From Fimenecus sp052273625 (GTDB taxonomy: Bacteria; Bacillota; Clostridia; Oscillospirales; Acutalibacteraceae), in the NCBI GenBank assembly GCA_052273625.1, contig DAVZHW010000001.1, positions 154,266-218,265 on the forward strand: a stretch of DNA of 64,000 nt, written 5' to 3'. Under the pieces are notes generated by a model, which did not search any database, was not told where the DNA came from, and was given only the letters and a program-made list of their open reading frames with translations. Below are positions 17,152-25,715 of this stretch, piece by piece. Each line of letters starts with the position of its first letter. Positions within the stretch are counted from its first letter, which is position 1. A program made the translations under genes and the position numbers.

Positions 17152-17472
17152 ATGAATAAAGTTCATGTTAAAACAGGTGATACCGTTGTAGTAATCAATG
17201 GCAAAAACCGTGGCAAAAAAGGCAAGGTTATGCAGGTCAGCCCTTCTGAAGGTAAGGTTATCGTTGAGGGCGTAAACATGGTAACAAAGCATGTTAAGCC
17301 CCGTCAGATGGGTGAGCCCGGCGGACTTATCAAGGCTGAAAGCGCTTTGTACGCTGACAAGGTTCAGCTTGTTTGCCCGAAGTGCGGTGAGGCTACAAGA
17401 GTAGGCCACGCAATCGGCAAAGACAATAAAAAGATGAGAGTTTGCAAGAAGTGCAACGCTCAGTTTGAATAA
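17152..17472 (+). CDS. rplX: Large subunit ribosomal protein L24, with zinc-ribbon-like Cys pairs
   Basis: A 106-residue L24. The KOW motif is VVVINGKNRGKKGKVMQV near the N-terminus. The C-terminal third has two Cys-x-x-Cys pairs (VCPKCGEA and VCKKCNAQ), suggesting bound zinc. L24 starts 50S assembly by folding the 5' end of 23S rRNA. It is 14 nt after rplN. Confidence 0.96.
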   Translation: MNKVHVKTGDTVVVINGKNRGKKGKVMQVSPSEGKVIVEGVNMVTKHVKPRQMGEPGGLIKAESALYADKVQLVCPKCGEATRVGHAIGKDNKKMRVCKKCNAQFE

Positions 17473-17488
17473 GGGAGGGACATAACAC

Positions 17489-18031
17489 ATGGCAGCAAGA
17501 CTTAAAGAAATGTATAAAAATGAAGTTGCTCCTGCACTTCAGAAAAAGTTCGGCTACAAGAGCGTTATGCAGATCCCGAAACTCGACAAGATTATCATTA
17601 ACGTAGGCTGCGGCGAAGCAAAGGACAACTCAAAGGTTGTAAGCGCTATCGTAAACGACCTTTCAATCATCACAGGTCAGAAGCCTGTTGAATGTAAGGC
17701 TAAAAAGTCAGTCGCAAACTTCAAACTTCGTGAAGGTATGACAATCGGTGTTAAGGTAACGCTCAGAGGCGACAGAATGTATGAATTCTTAGACAGATTC
17801 TTCAATCTCGCTCTTCCGAGAGTAAGAGACTTCAGAGGTATCAACCCCAACTCATTTGACGGCAGAGGCAACTATGCTATGGGCGTTAAAGAGCAGTTGA
17901 TTTTCCCTGAAATCGAGTACGACAAAATCGACGCAGTACGTGGCATGGACATTTGCTTCGTTACAACTGCTAACACTGACGAAGAGGCTCGTGAGCTCTT
18001 GACTCTTATGGGCGCTCCGTTCGAGAAATAA
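17489..18031 (+). CDS. rplE: Large subunit ribosomal protein L5
   Basis: A 180-residue L5, the 5S rRNA-binding protein of the central protuberance. Conserved phrases include QIPKLDKIIINVGCGEA, GQKPVECKAKKSVANFK and GRGNYAMGVKEQLIFPEI. Normal length. It is followed after 13 nt by the GTG start of rpsN. Confidence 0.97.
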   Translation: MAARLKEMYKNEVAPALQKKFGYKSVMQIPKLDKIIINVGCGEAKDNSKVVSAIVNDLSIITGQKPVECKAKKSVANFKLREGMTIGVKVTLRGDRMYEFLDRFFNLALPRVRDFRGINPNSFDGRGNYAMGVKEQLIFPEIEYDKIDAVRGMDICFVTTANTDEEARELLTLMGAPFEK

Positions 18032-18044
18032 GGAGGGATAACAA

Positions 18045-18230
18045 GTGGCTAAGAAATCAATGAAGGTAAAGGCAGCAAGAACTGCTAAATACTCAACAAG
18101 AGAACACAACAGATGTAAGATCTGCGGTAGGCCGCACGCTTATCTCCGTAAATACGGTGTTTGCCGTATTTGTTTCAGAAAGTTGGCACATGCGGGACAG
18201 ATCCCCGGCGTTAAGAAAGCAAGCTGGTAA
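18045..18230 (+). CDS. rpsN: Small subunit ribosomal protein S14, zinc type
   Basis: A 61-residue S14 of the short zinc-binding (type Z) form, with CKICGRPH and CRICF supplying four Cys. It starts at GTG with AGGAGGG upstream. The zinc form is replaced by a Cys-free paralogue under zinc limitation in some Firmicutes; no such paralogue is in the window. Confidence 0.96.
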   Translation: MAKKSMKVKAARTAKYSTREHNRCKICGRPHAYLRKYGVCRICFRKLAHAGQIPGVKKASW

Positions 18231-18259
18231 TCAAGAGCAATTGCAAAGGAGGCAAAAGT

Positions 18260-18658
18260 ATGCAAATATCCGATTCAATCGGCGATATGCTTACAAGAAT
18301 TCGTAATGCGAATTCAGCAAAGCACGATACCGTTAAGGTTCCTGCATCAAACATGAAAAAGGCAATTGCTCAGATTCTTGTTGATGAAGGATATATCAAA
18401 GGATTTAAGGTTGAAGAAGACGGCAAACAGGGCATCATTGAGATTGAGCTCAAGTACGGTCCCAACAAGTCTTCGGTAATCACCGGTTTACGCAGAGTTT
18501 CAAAGCCCGGTCTGCGTATATACACAGATTGCGAAAATATGCCTAAGGTTATCAAAGGCCTCGGTATCGCAATTCTTTCCACATCAAAGGGCGTTATGAC
18601 AGACAAGGACGCACGCAAGGCTAATGTTGGCGGCGAAGTTCTTGCATTCGTTTGGTAA
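18260..18658 (+). CDS. rpsH: Small subunit ribosomal protein S8
   Basis: A 132-residue S8 starting MQISDSIGDMLTRIRNANSA and ending with the conserved region SKGVMTDKDARKANVGGEV. It is a primary 16S rRNA binder; in E. coli S8 represses the spc operon at the rplE site. RBS AAAGGAGG lies upstream, normal length. Confidence 0.97.
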   Translation: MQISDSIGDMLTRIRNANSAKHDTVKVPASNMKKAIAQILVDEGYIKGFKVEEDGKQGIIEIELKYGPNKSSVITGLRRVSKPGLRIYTDCENMPKVIKGLGIAILSTSKGVMTDKDARKANVGGEVLAFVW

Positions 18659-18670
18659 GGAGGTTACAGT

Positions 18671-19216
18671 ATGTCAAGAATCGGCAGACAGCCCATCGCT
18701 GTTCCTGCAGGCGTTGATGTAACAATCGACGGCAGTACTGTTACCGTTAAGGGCCCCAAGGGTACTCTTACCAGAACAGTACACAGCAACATGAGCGTTG
18801 CTATGGACAACGGTGAAATCAAAGTTACTCGTCCCGACGAGTCAAATCTTAACAAGGCTCTTCACGGCTTAACTCGTACACTTATCCACAACATGGTAAT
18901 TGGTGTTACAGAGGGTTATACAAAAGAGCTTGAAGTTAACGGTGTAGGTTACCGTGCAGCTAAGCAGGGCAAGGATCTTGTTCTCAACATTGGCTTCTCA
19001 CATCAGGTAATCATGCCCGAAATCGACGGAATTTCAGTAGAAGTTCCCAATCCCAACAAAATCGTTATTTCCGGTGCCGACAAGCAGATGGTTGGACAGT
19101 TCGCAGCAGAAGTACGTGAAAAGCGTCCGCCCGAGCCCTATAAAGGTAAAGGTATTAAGTATGTTGACGAGCATATTCGCCGCAAAGAAGGTAAAGCCGG
19201 TAAAGGCGGAAAATAA
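18671..19216 (+). CDS. rplF: Large subunit ribosomal protein L6
   Basis: A 181-residue L6 with start MSRIGRQPIAVPAGVDVTID and the C-terminal signature EVREKRPPEPYKGKGIKYV. L6 lies near the sarcin-ricin loop and supports elongation-factor binding. RBS AAGGAGG overlaps the end of rpsH. Confidence 0.97.
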   Translation: MSRIGRQPIAVPAGVDVTIDGSTVTVKGPKGTLTRTVHSNMSVAMDNGEIKVTRPDESNLNKALHGLTRTLIHNMVIGVTEGYTKELEVNGVGYRAAKQGKDLVLNIGFSHQVIMPEIDGISVEVPNPNKIVISGADKQMVGQFAAEVREKRPPEPYKGKGIKYVDEHIRRKEGKAGKGGK

Positions 19217-19234
19217 TAAAAGGAGTGTATTTAA

Positions 19235-19594
19235 ATGGTTAGTAGGCCTGATAGCAATAAGGCAAGACTTAAACGCCACACAAGAGTTCGCTCTAAGGTT
19301 TCCGGCACAGCTGAGTGCCCCCGCCTTGATGTTTTCCGCTCTCTTCAGAACATCTACGCTCAGTTGATTGATGACACAACAGGTACAACACTTGTTTCTG
19401 CATCAACAGTTGAAAAAGAGTTCAAGGAGTACGGCGGAAACAAAGATGCTGCTCGTGCAGTTGGCAAGAAATTAGCAGAAAGAGCCCTTGAGAAGAACAT
19501 CAAGGATGTTGTATTCGACAGAGGCGGTTATGTATATCACGGCAGAGTTGCGGAACTCGCTGAAGGCGCTCGTGAGGGCGGACTTAACTTCTAA
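19235..19594 (+). CDS. rplR: Large subunit ribosomal protein L18
   Basis: A 119-residue L18, 5S rRNA binder. Recognised by RLKRHTRVRSKVSGTAECPR and the C-terminal VFDRGGYVYHGRVAELAEGA. Normal length, 18 nt after rplF. Confidence 0.97.
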   Translation: MVSRPDSNKARLKRHTRVRSKVSGTAECPRLDVFRSLQNIYAQLIDDTTGTTLVSASTVEKEFKEYGGNKDAARAVGKKLAERALEKNIKDVVFDRGGYVYHGRVAELAEGAREGGLNF

Positions 19595-19611
19595 GAAAGG
19601 AGAACAGAAAA

Positions 19612-20115
19612 ATGGCAAACAAAATTGATGCTTCGGCAATGGAATTACAGGAAAAAGTTATTACAATTAACCGTGTTTCCAAAACTGTTAAGGGCGGCCG
19701 TATCTTTAAGTTCTCCGCATTAGTAGTTGTTGGCGACGGTAACGGAACAGTAGGTTTCGGTATCGGTAAGTCAGGAGAAGTTCCGGACGCTATCCGTAAG
19801 GGTATCGAAGACGCAAAGAAAAATCTTATCAAAGTTTCACTTAAGGGTACAACAATTCCTCACGAGGTTATCGGTAAGTTCGGCGCAGGCGTTGTTCTTA
19901 TGAAGCCCGCAGCACCCGGTACCGGCGTTATCGCAGGCGGTCCCGTTCGTGCGGTTGTTGAAACAGTTGGTATTAAGGACATTCGTTCTAAGGCTCTTCG
20001 TTCAAACAATCCCTGCAATGTAGTTAGAGCTACAATTAACGGACTTTCACAGCTTCGTAACGCAGATGAGGTTGCGGCTACTCGTGGTAAGTCTGTAAGC
20101 GAAATTTTAAGATAA
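19612..20115 (+). CDS. rpsE: Small subunit ribosomal protein S5
   Basis: A 167-residue S5. The N-terminal domain carries VVGDGNGTVGFGIGKSGEVP; the C-terminal domain has the KSLRSNN-like segment (KALRSNNPCNVVRATING). S5 lines the mRNA entry channel and affects decoding accuracy. RBS AAAGGAG lies upstream. Confidence 0.97.
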   Translation: MANKIDASAMELQEKVITINRVSKTVKGGRIFKFSALVVVGDGNGTVGFGIGKSGEVPDAIRKGIEDAKKNLIKVSLKGTTIPHEVIGKFGAGVVLMKPAAPGTGVIAGGPVRAVVETVGIKDIRSKALRSNNPCNVVRATINGLSQLRNADEVAATRGKSVSEILR

Positions 20116-20128
20116 GGAGTGTGTGAAA

Positions 20129-20308
20129 ATGGCTAATTTAACAGTAACTCTTAAAAAGAGCCTTATCGGTTCTAAGAAAGACCAGATTGCCACAGCACAT
20201 GCACTCGGTCTCAGAAAAATCGGGGATAAGGCTGTTCAGCCCGACAATCCTCAGACACAGGGTAAGATTAAGAAGATTTCTCATCTTATCGACGTAACAG
20301 AAGGCTAA
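20129..20308 (+). CDS. rpmD: Large subunit ribosomal protein L30
   Basis: A 59-residue L30 with the family segment VTLKKSLIGSKKDQIATAHA. The ATG at 20129 is chosen over the in-frame GTG at 20123 because AAGGAG (20114-20119) is 9 nt away, and because L30 proteins start M-A-x-L. It is followed closely by rplO. Confidence 0.95.
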   Translation: MANLTVTLKKSLIGSKKDQIATAHALGLRKIGDKAVQPDNPQTQGKIKKISHLIDVTEG

Positions 20309-20321
20309 GGAGGTGCGAAGT

Positions 20322-20765
20322 ATGAAATTGCACGAACTCTCAGCGGCTGAAGGCTCAAAGAAGAGCGTTAAGCGTATCGGTCGTGGTCCCGCATCAGGTC
20401 AGGGTAAAACCGCCGGTAAAGGACACAAGGGTCAGAAAGCCCGTGCAGGCAGAGGTATGCGTCCCGGTTTCGAAGGTGGACAGATGCCCTTGCAGAGAAG
20501 AATTCCCAAGCGTGGATTTAACAACATTTTCGCTAAGGAAATCGCAACAGTAAACGTATCCGCTCTCGACAAGACATTTGAAGACGGCGCAACAGTTGAT
20601 ATTGAAGCACTCATCAATGCAGGTCTTATTAAAAAGGCACTTGACGGAGTAAAGGTACTTGGAAACGGTGAAATCAGCAAAAAGCTTACTGTTAAGGTTA
20701 ATGCTTATTCCGACTCGGCAAAGCAGAAGATCGAAGCAGCCGGCGGAAAGGCTGAGGTGATCTGA
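20322..20765 (+). CDS. rplO: Large subunit ribosomal protein L15
   Basis: A 147-residue L15. The N-terminal half is the typical Gly/Lys/Arg-rich extended tail (KRIGRGPASGQGKTAGKGHK). The start at 20322 follows AAGGAGG; an in-frame start three codons earlier lacks spacing. The stop overlaps the region of the secY start. Confidence 0.97.
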   Translation: MKLHELSAAEGSKKSVKRIGRGPASGQGKTAGKGHKGQKARAGRGMRPGFEGGQMPLQRRIPKRGFNNIFAKEIATVNVSALDKTFEDGATVDIEALINAGLIKKALDGVKVLGNGEISKKLTVKVNAYSDSAKQKIEAAGGKAEVI

Positions 20766-20766
20766 A

Positions 20767-22083
20767 GTGATTCAAACACTTATAAATGCATGGAAGGTCG
20801 CAGATCTTCGTAAAAAGATTCTTTATACGGCATTCATCATTCTGGTGTTCAGAATTGGCGCAGCTATTCCGGTTCCGTTTGTTGAAATCAGCGGCGGACT
20901 TATTACAGATGCCAACGCAAATAACTTTATGACATACCTCAGCATGATGACAGGTGACGCTTTTAACTACGGTACACTTTTCGCAATGTCGATTACACCG
21001 TACATCAACGCATCAATCATCATTCAGCTTCTTACAGTTGCAATTCCCGCACTTGAGAAGCTCGCAAAGGAAGGCGAAGAGGGTAGAAAGAAGCTTTCTT
21101 CAATCACTCGTTATACTTCGGTTGCCCTTGCACTTATGCAGAGCACAGCTTACTTCTTCTATATCCGTTCACGTGACTATCTTACGACAGACGCTAACGG
21201 TGCGAAGTACACAGGCTTCTGGGCAGTGTTCCAGGCTCTCGCAATCATCCTCTGCTATACGGCAGGTTCGACATTCATTATGTGGCTCGGTGAGCAGATA
21301 AACGAAAAGGGTATCGGCAACGGTATTTCAATTATACTTTTCGCAGGCATCGTTTCGAGAATGCCCACTACAATTTATGGTCTTTACACCTATGTTGATA
21401 AGGGCGGCGCATATTTCGCAATCGTTCCGATAGCAGTAATTTCACTTATTCTTATGGTTGCGTTCATCGTTTGGATGGACAATGCCGAGAGAAGAATTCC
21501 CGTTCAGTATGCAAAAAGAGTCGTAGGACGCAAGATGTACGGCGGTCAGAATACTCATATGCCTATCAAGGTTAATATGTGCGGTGTTCTTCCGATCATC
21601 TTCGCTTCTTCAATTCTCTCATTGCCCCCCACAATCCAGATGTTTGTCAAGGTTAAAGAGGGCGGCTTCTGGGAAGGCTTCTTCAAAATATTTGAATCGA
21701 CACATTGGGCATATGGAATTATGTACTTTGTATTGATTATATTCTTCGCATACTTCTATGCGGCAATCCAGTACAATCCTATCGAAATGGCTAACAATAT
21801 CCGTAAGAACAGCGGTGCTATCCCCGGTATTCGTCCCGGCAAGCCCACTTCGGATTACATCACCAAGGTATTGTCAAGACTTACACTTGTAGGAGCTTTG
21901 CTTCTCTCTGTTGTTGCTCTCTACCCGATACTCTTCTCACAGATTACGGGTGCGTTCAAGCATCAGGTAAGCCTTTCACTCGGCGGTACTTCGGTAATCA
22001 TCTTGGTCGGTGTTGCTCTTGAAACAGTTAAGCAGCTTGAAAGCCAGATGATGATGCGTCATTACAAGGGATTCCTTGATTAA
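20767..22083 (+). CDS. secY: Protein translocase channel subunit SecY
   Basis: A 438-residue channel protein with ten hydrophobic segments, the core of the general secretion pathway. Typical regions are FRIGAAIPVPFVEI in TM1, the plug region, and the cytoplasmic loops RRIPVQYAKRVVGRK and IRPGKPTSDYI that contact SecA and the ribosome. It starts at GTG (20767) with GAGGTGA upstream, one base after the rplO stop, so translation is coupled. SecE and SecG are not in view. Confidence 0.97.
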   Translation: MIQTLINAWKVADLRKKILYTAFIILVFRIGAAIPVPFVEISGGLITDANANNFMTYLSMMTGDAFNYGTLFAMSITPYINASIIIQLLTVAIPALEKLAKEGEEGRKKLSSITRYTSVALALMQSTAYFFYIRSRDYLTTDANGAKYTGFWAVFQALAIILCYTAGSTFIMWLGEQINEKGIGNGISIILFAGIVSRMPTTIYGLYTYVDKGGAYFAIVPIAVISLILMVAFIVWMDNAERRIPVQYAKRVVGRKMYGGQNTHMPIKVNMCGVLPIIFASSILSLPPTIQMFVKVKEGGFWEGFFKIFESTHWAYGIMYFVLIIFFAYFYAAIQYNPIEMANNIRKNSGAIPGIRPGKPTSDYITKVLSRLTLVGALLLSVVALYPILFSQITGAFKHQVSLSLGGTSVIILVGVALETVKQLESQMMMRHYKGFLD

Positions 22084-22099
22084 AGAAAAGGAGTTTGTT

Positions 22100-22732
22100 A
22101 TGAATCTTATACTTTTAGGTGCTCCCGGAGCAGGAAAAGGTACACAGGCTGAAAAGATTTGTGAAAAGCTTTCAATTCCGGCTATTTCAACAGGCAATAT
22201 TTTGCGTGAGGCTATGGCAAACGGAACTGAAATGGGACTCAAGGCAAAATCCTTTATCGATGCCGGCGCTCTCGTTCCCGATGAGGTTGTTATCGGCATC
22301 ATCAACGAAAGACTTAAAGAAGACGACTGTAAAAACGGTTTTATTCTTGACGGATTTCCGAGAACAATTCCGCAGGCAGAAGCGCTCGATAATATGAATG
22401 TCAGAATTGACAGGGTTATCGACATTGAGGTTCCCGATGAGAAAATTGCTGCAAGGCTTTCGGGCAGACGCGTATGCTTGAAGTGCGGCGCAACATATCA
22501 CACTCAGTACAAGAAGCCTCAGGTTGACGGCGTGTGTGATGCGTGCGGAGATAATTTAGTTCAGCGCAAAGACGATATGCCCGAGACGGTTCTTGACAGA
22601 TTGAACACATATCATCAGCAGACAGAGCCGTTGAAGGATTACTATGAGAAGAAGGGTATTCTTCGAGTAGTCGAAGGTCAGGAGGAGGTAGCAGATACTA
22701 CTGCTCTTACCTTCAAAGCATTGGAGGATTAA
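22100..22732 (+). CDS. adk: Adenylate kinase, zinc-lid type
   Basis: A 210-residue nucleotide kinase interconverting ATP plus AMP and two ADP. P-loop LLGAPGAGKGTQAEK (residues 4-18), AMP-binding ISTGNILREA, and DGFPRTIPQAEAL. The lid carries CLKCGATYH and CDACG, four Cys that bind zinc as in other Gram-positive enzymes. The start at 22100 follows AAAAGGAG; an upstream in-frame ATG inside secY is rejected. Confidence 0.97.
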   Translation: MNLILLGAPGAGKGTQAEKICEKLSIPAISTGNILREAMANGTEMGLKAKSFIDAGALVPDEVVIGIINERLKEDDCKNGFILDGFPRTIPQAEALDNMNVRIDRVIDIEVPDEKIAARLSGRRVCLKCGATYHTQYKKPQVDGVCDACGDNLVQRKDDMPETVLDRLNTYHQQTEPLKDYYEKKGILRVVEGQEEVADTTALTFKALED

Positions 22733-22734
22733 GC

Positions 22735-23487
22735 ATGATAGTGCTAAAAACCGCAAGAGAATTAGAGCTTATTCACAAAGCATGTATAATTTCTGCGGAG
22801 GCATTACAAGTGGCAGGCGAGGCTGTCAAACCCGGTATAACAACTTGGGAAATTGACAAAATCGCATACGACTATATAAAGAAGCAGGGCGCTGAGCCTA
22901 ACTTCTTGCATTTGTACGGTTTCCCTGCCACTGCATGCATTTCCATAAATGATGAGGTCATTCACGGTATTCCGAGCAAAAAAACCGTCATAAAAGAGGG
23001 CGACATAGTCAGCATTGACTTAGGAGCTAAAATTGACGGATATAACGGCGATAATGCTGCCACATTTGCGGCCGGTAAAGTATCGGAAAGCGCAAAGCGG
23101 CTGTGCGATGTAACTGAGAAAAGCCTTTATTTAGGCATTGAACAGGCAATCGTAGGCAACAGACTCGGCGATATTGGCTCGGCAATACAAAAATACTGTG
23201 AGGAAAACGGCTACGGTGTCGTGCGAGAGTATACCGGACACGGCGTCGGAGCAAAGCTCCATGAAGACCCCAGCGTACCGAATTTCGGAACTCCCGGAAG
23301 GGGGGCTCGCCTGTTGCCGGGAATGGTAATTGCGATAGAGCCTATGATTACTCAGGGCGATAAAGCAATTAAGCAGTTACCCGACGGCTGGACGGTAAAG
23401 ACCAAAGACGGTAAGCTTGCAGCTCATTTTGAGCACACAATAGCGATTACAAAAAACGGACCCAAGATACTGACTAAGCTTGATTAA
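22735..23487 (+). CDS. map: Methionine aminopeptidase, type I
   Basis: A 250-residue enzyme that removes the N-terminal Met from new proteins. The two-metal site is complete: Asp in SIDLGAKIDGYNGD, His in YTGHGVGAKLHEDP, and Glu in AIEPMI and HFEHTIAI. RBS GGAGG (22723-22727). It lies directly after adk in the usual Firmicutes order, so it is transcribed with the ribosomal genes. Confidence 0.97.
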   Translation: MIVLKTARELELIHKACIISAEALQVAGEAVKPGITTWEIDKIAYDYIKKQGAEPNFLHLYGFPATACISINDEVIHGIPSKKTVIKEGDIVSIDLGAKIDGYNGDNAATFAAGKVSESAKRLCDVTEKSLYLGIEQAIVGNRLGDIGSAIQKYCEENGYGVVREYTGHGVGAKLHEDPSVPNFGTPGRGARLLPGMVIAIEPMITQGDKAIKQLPDGWTVKTKDGKLAAHFEHTIAITKNGPKILTKLD

Positions 23488-23497
23488 GGGTGAGGTT

Positions 23498-23740
23498 ATG
23501 GTGCTTGTTAAAGGATCGGTTGCAGTTTCGCTCATGGGACGAGATAAAGGCGTTCTTATGTGCGTTGTCGAAACGGGCGAAAACAGGGTATGGGTGTGTG
23601 ACGGAAAACACAGGAGGCTAAATAAGCCGAAAGCGAAAAATCCAAAGCACATCAGACCTTTAGACAAGAAACTGTCTGAGGAGCAGACCGCTTCAGATAA
23701 GTCAATAAGAAAAGCGTTAAAGCAAATTTCGGAGGCTTGA
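23498..23740 (+). CDS. KOW-domain RNA-binding protein (L14e-like)
   Basis: An 80-residue basic protein between map and infA. Its first 40 residues, VLVKGSVAVSLMGRDKGVLM with the following strand, form a KOW-like beta fold similar to eukaryotic/archaeal L14e and to small RNA-binding proteins often found at this locus in Clostridia. The rest is Lys-rich (KPKAKNPKHIRPLDKK). The role is not established; ribosome or RNA binding is inferred. The ATG at 23498 is favoured (AAGGG at 23486-23490); TTG at 23480 would overlap map. Confidence 0.75.
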   Translation: MVLVKGSVAVSLMGRDKGVLMCVVETGENRVWVCDGKHRRLNKPKAKNPKHIRPLDKKLSEEQTASDKSIRKALKQISEA

Positions 23741-23742
23741 AT

Positions 23743-23961
23743 ATGTCAAAACAGGATATGATTGAAATTGAAGGTACAGTCGTTGAAGCATTACCGAACG
23801 CAGTGTTTCAGGTAGAGCTTGAAAACGGACATCAAATTACGGCTCACATTTCGGGTAAATTGAGAATGAACTTTATCAGAATTCTCCCCGGTGATAAGGT
23901 TACAGTTGAAATGTCGCCTTACGACTTAACCAGAGGCCGTATTACTTGGCGATCGAAGTAA
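23743..23961 (+). CDS. infA: Translation initiation factor IF-1
   Basis: A 72-residue OB-fold factor that occupies the A site during initiation. It begins MSKQDMIEIEGTVVEALPN and includes GHQITAHISGKLRMNFIRI. The start at 23743 follows GGAGG; a TTG two codons earlier is less likely. Normal length. Confidence 0.97.
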   Translation: MSKQDMIEIEGTVVEALPNAVFQVELENGHQITAHISGKLRMNFIRILPGDKVTVEMSPYDLTRGRITWRSK

Positions 23962-23994
23962 GAAAAGAAACTACTTTTATTAGGAGGTATTCAA

Positions 23995-24108
23995 ATGAAA
24001 GTCAGACCTTCTGTCAAAAAAATATGCGATAAGTGCAAGGTTATCAAGCGCAAGGGTAAAGTCATGGTTATCTGTGAGAACCCCAAGCACAAACAGCGTC
24101 AGGGCTAA
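23995..24108 (+). CDS. rpmJ: Large subunit ribosomal protein L36, zinc type
   Basis: A 37-codon gene, easily missed because of its size. It encodes MKVRPSVKKICDKCKVIKRK and ends NPKHKQRQG. The zinc ligands (Cys-x-x-Cys, Cys, His) are present, the zinc-dependent L36 form. RBS AGGAGG lies 8 nt upstream of the ATG. It sits between infA and rpsM as expected. Confidence 0.96.
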   Translation: MKVRPSVKKICDKCKVIKRKGKVMVICENPKHKQRQG

Positions 24109-24123
24109 TTAAGGCTTCGGCTG

Positions 24124-24189
24124 TATCGTTGTTAAAGATCTAAACAACGATATTGTGCTTATCCAAAGACAAAGTAAGGGCTTTTGCCC
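24124..24189 (+). promoter_or_regulatory. Structured spacer ahead of rpsM, candidate alpha-operon control element
   Basis: The 107-nt gap between rpmJ and rpsM is the second longest inside the superoperon, after the S10 leader. TATCGTTGTT (24124-24133) pairs perfectly with AACAACGATA (24143-24152). GGGC-TTTT-GCCC (24178-24189) forms a second hairpin about 20 nt before the RBS. In E. coli S4 controls the alpha operon from a structure at this same position; rpsD lies downstream here too. S4 binding is an inference. Confidence 0.5.
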
Positions 24190-24215
24190 ACAGATTAAAA
24201 CGGAGGTACAACTCT

Positions 24216-24584
24216 ATGGCACGTATTTCAGGTGTTGATTTACCGAGAGATAAAAGAGTCGAAATCGGACTCACATACATCTACGGTATCGGCAGAAAAA
24301 CTGCAAGCGACATTATTGCCGCAACAGGTGTTAATCCTGACACAAGAGTCAAGGATTTAACTGAAGAAGATGTAGCAAAGCTGCGTGAATACATTGAGCA
24401 CAATGTTAAGGTTGAAGGTGATCTTCGCCGTGACACAGCTTTCGACATTAAGAGATTGGTAGAAATCGGTTGCTACCGTGGTGTTCGTCATCGTAAGGGT
24501 CTCCCCGTAAGAGGACAGACTTCTAAGAACAATGCTCGTACACGTAAGGGTCCGAAGAAGACAATCGCAAACAAGAAGAAGTAA
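24216..24584 (+). CDS. rpsM: Small subunit ribosomal protein S13
   Basis: A 122-residue S13 starting MARISGVDLPRDKRVEIGLT, with the C-terminal basic tail after RHRKGLPVRGQTSKNNART that contacts P-site tRNA. The start at 24216 is chosen because of CGGAGG upstream; an in-frame ATG at 24153 would add 21 unrelated residues from the spacer. Confidence 0.97.
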   Translation: MARISGVDLPRDKRVEIGLTYIYGIGRKTASDIIAATGVNPDTRVKDLTEEDVAKLREYIEHNVKVEGDLRRDTAFDIKRLVEIGCYRGVRHRKGLPVRGQTSKNNARTRKGPKKTIANKKK

Positions 24585-24600
24585 GAGGAGGGATTTGTAA

Positions 24601-25005
24601 ATGGCTACCAAAGCAACAGCTAAAAAGGGCGCTTCTCGTAAACGCCGTGAAAAGAAGAACATTGAAAAAGGTGCAGCTCATATTCAATCCACCTTCAATA
24701 ACACAATAGTTACCATTACAGATGTACAGGGCAATGCAGTTTCTTGGGCATCAGCAGGTGAAATGGGATTCAGAGGTTCTAAGAAATCTACTCCCTTCGC
24801 AGCTCAGACAGCGGCAGAAACAGCAGCAAAGATTGCAGTTGATCACGGTATGAAGACTATTGAAGTTTATGTTAAGGGACCGGGTTCAGGACGTGAAGCA
24901 GCTATTCGTGCTTTACAGACCGCAGGACTTGAAGTAACAATGATTAAAGACGTTACTCCCATTCCGCACAACGGTTGCCGCCCGCCCAAGAGAAGAAGAG
25001 TATAA
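24601..25005 (+). CDS. rpsK: Small subunit ribosomal protein S11
   Basis: A 134-residue S11 with HIQSTFNNTIVTITDVQGN and the C-terminal segment PIPHNGCRPPKRRRV. It lies on the platform near the E site. The basic N-terminal tail (ATKATAKKGASRKRREKKN) is typical. It precedes rpsD by 14 nt. Confidence 0.97.
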   Translation: MATKATAKKGASRKRREKKNIEKGAAHIQSTFNNTIVTITDVQGNAVSWASAGEMGFRGSKKSTPFAAQTAAETAAKIAVDHGMKTIEVYVKGPGSGREAAIRALQTAGLEVTMIKDVTPIPHNGCRPPKRRRV

Positions 25006-25019
25006 CGGAGGTGTAATTT

Positions 25020-25646
25020 ATGGCTAGATATACCGGTGCGGTTTGTAAATTGTGCCGTCGTGAGGGCAAGAAGCTTTTCCTCAAGGGCGATCGTTGCTAT
25101 ACAGGCAAGTGCTCACTTGAGCGTCGCAGCTATGCTCCCGGACAGCATGGACAGAGCCGCAAAAAGAATTCTGAATACGGTTTGCAGCTTCGTGCAAAGC
25201 AGACAGCTAAGCGTTACTACGGTATTCAGGAAGGACAGTTCCACAAATATTTCCTTATGGCTGAGCGCCGTCAGGGACAGGCTGGTGAAAACCTTTTGAG
25301 AATCTGCGAGAGCAGACTTGATAATGCAATTTATCTTCTCGGTTGGGCTTCATCAAGAGCCGAAGCAAGACAGTTGGTAAATCACGGACATTACGAAGTA
25401 AACGGCATGAAGGTTGACATTCCGTCATATCTTCTTAAAGCAGGCGACGTAATTTCTATCAAGGAAAAGAGCCGTGACAGTGAAAAAATTAAGGCAGTTC
25501 TCGAAGCAAATGCAGCTCGTCCCGTTCCCGAGTGGCTCGTGAAGAATGCAGACGCTTTCGAGGGTAAGGTAGCAGCTCTTCCGACCAGAGAGCAGATTGA
25601 AGTTCCGGTTGAGGAACACCTTATCGTCGAGCTCTATTCTAAATAA
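25020..25646 (+). CDS. rpsD: Small subunit ribosomal protein S4, zinc form
   Basis: A 208-residue S4 with the S4 RNA-binding domain (LDNAIYLLGWASSRAEARQL). The N-terminus has four Cys in CKLCRREG and CYTGKC, the zinc-binding C+ form. The location between rpsK and rpoA is the Clostridia order; in Bacillus rpsD lies elsewhere. S4 is a primary assembly protein and a common autoregulator of its operon. Confidence 0.97.
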   Translation: MARYTGAVCKLCRREGKKLFLKGDRCYTGKCSLERRSYAPGQHGQSRKKNSEYGLQLRAKQTAKRYYGIQEGQFHKYFLMAERRQGQAGENLLRICESRLDNAIYLLGWASSRAEARQLVNHGHYEVNGMKVDIPSYLLKAGDVISIKEKSRDSEKIKAVLEANAARPVPEWLVKNADAFEGKVAALPTREQIEVPVEEHLIVELYSK

Positions 25647-25680
25647 TAGAGTTTACTGTTAGACAAAATATTTATTATTC

Positions 25681-25698
25681 GGTTGGTTTTTTCCGACC
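25681..25698 (+). promoter_or_regulatory. Small hairpin ahead of rpoA
   Basis: GGTTGG (25681-25686), six T, CCGACC (25693-25698), one G-T pair. It lies just upstream of the rpoA RBS within a 69-nt spacer. No T tract follows, so termination is unlikely. It could tune rpoA translation. Confidence 0.35.
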
Positions 25699-25715
25699 AT
25701 ATAGGAGGCTTTTGA

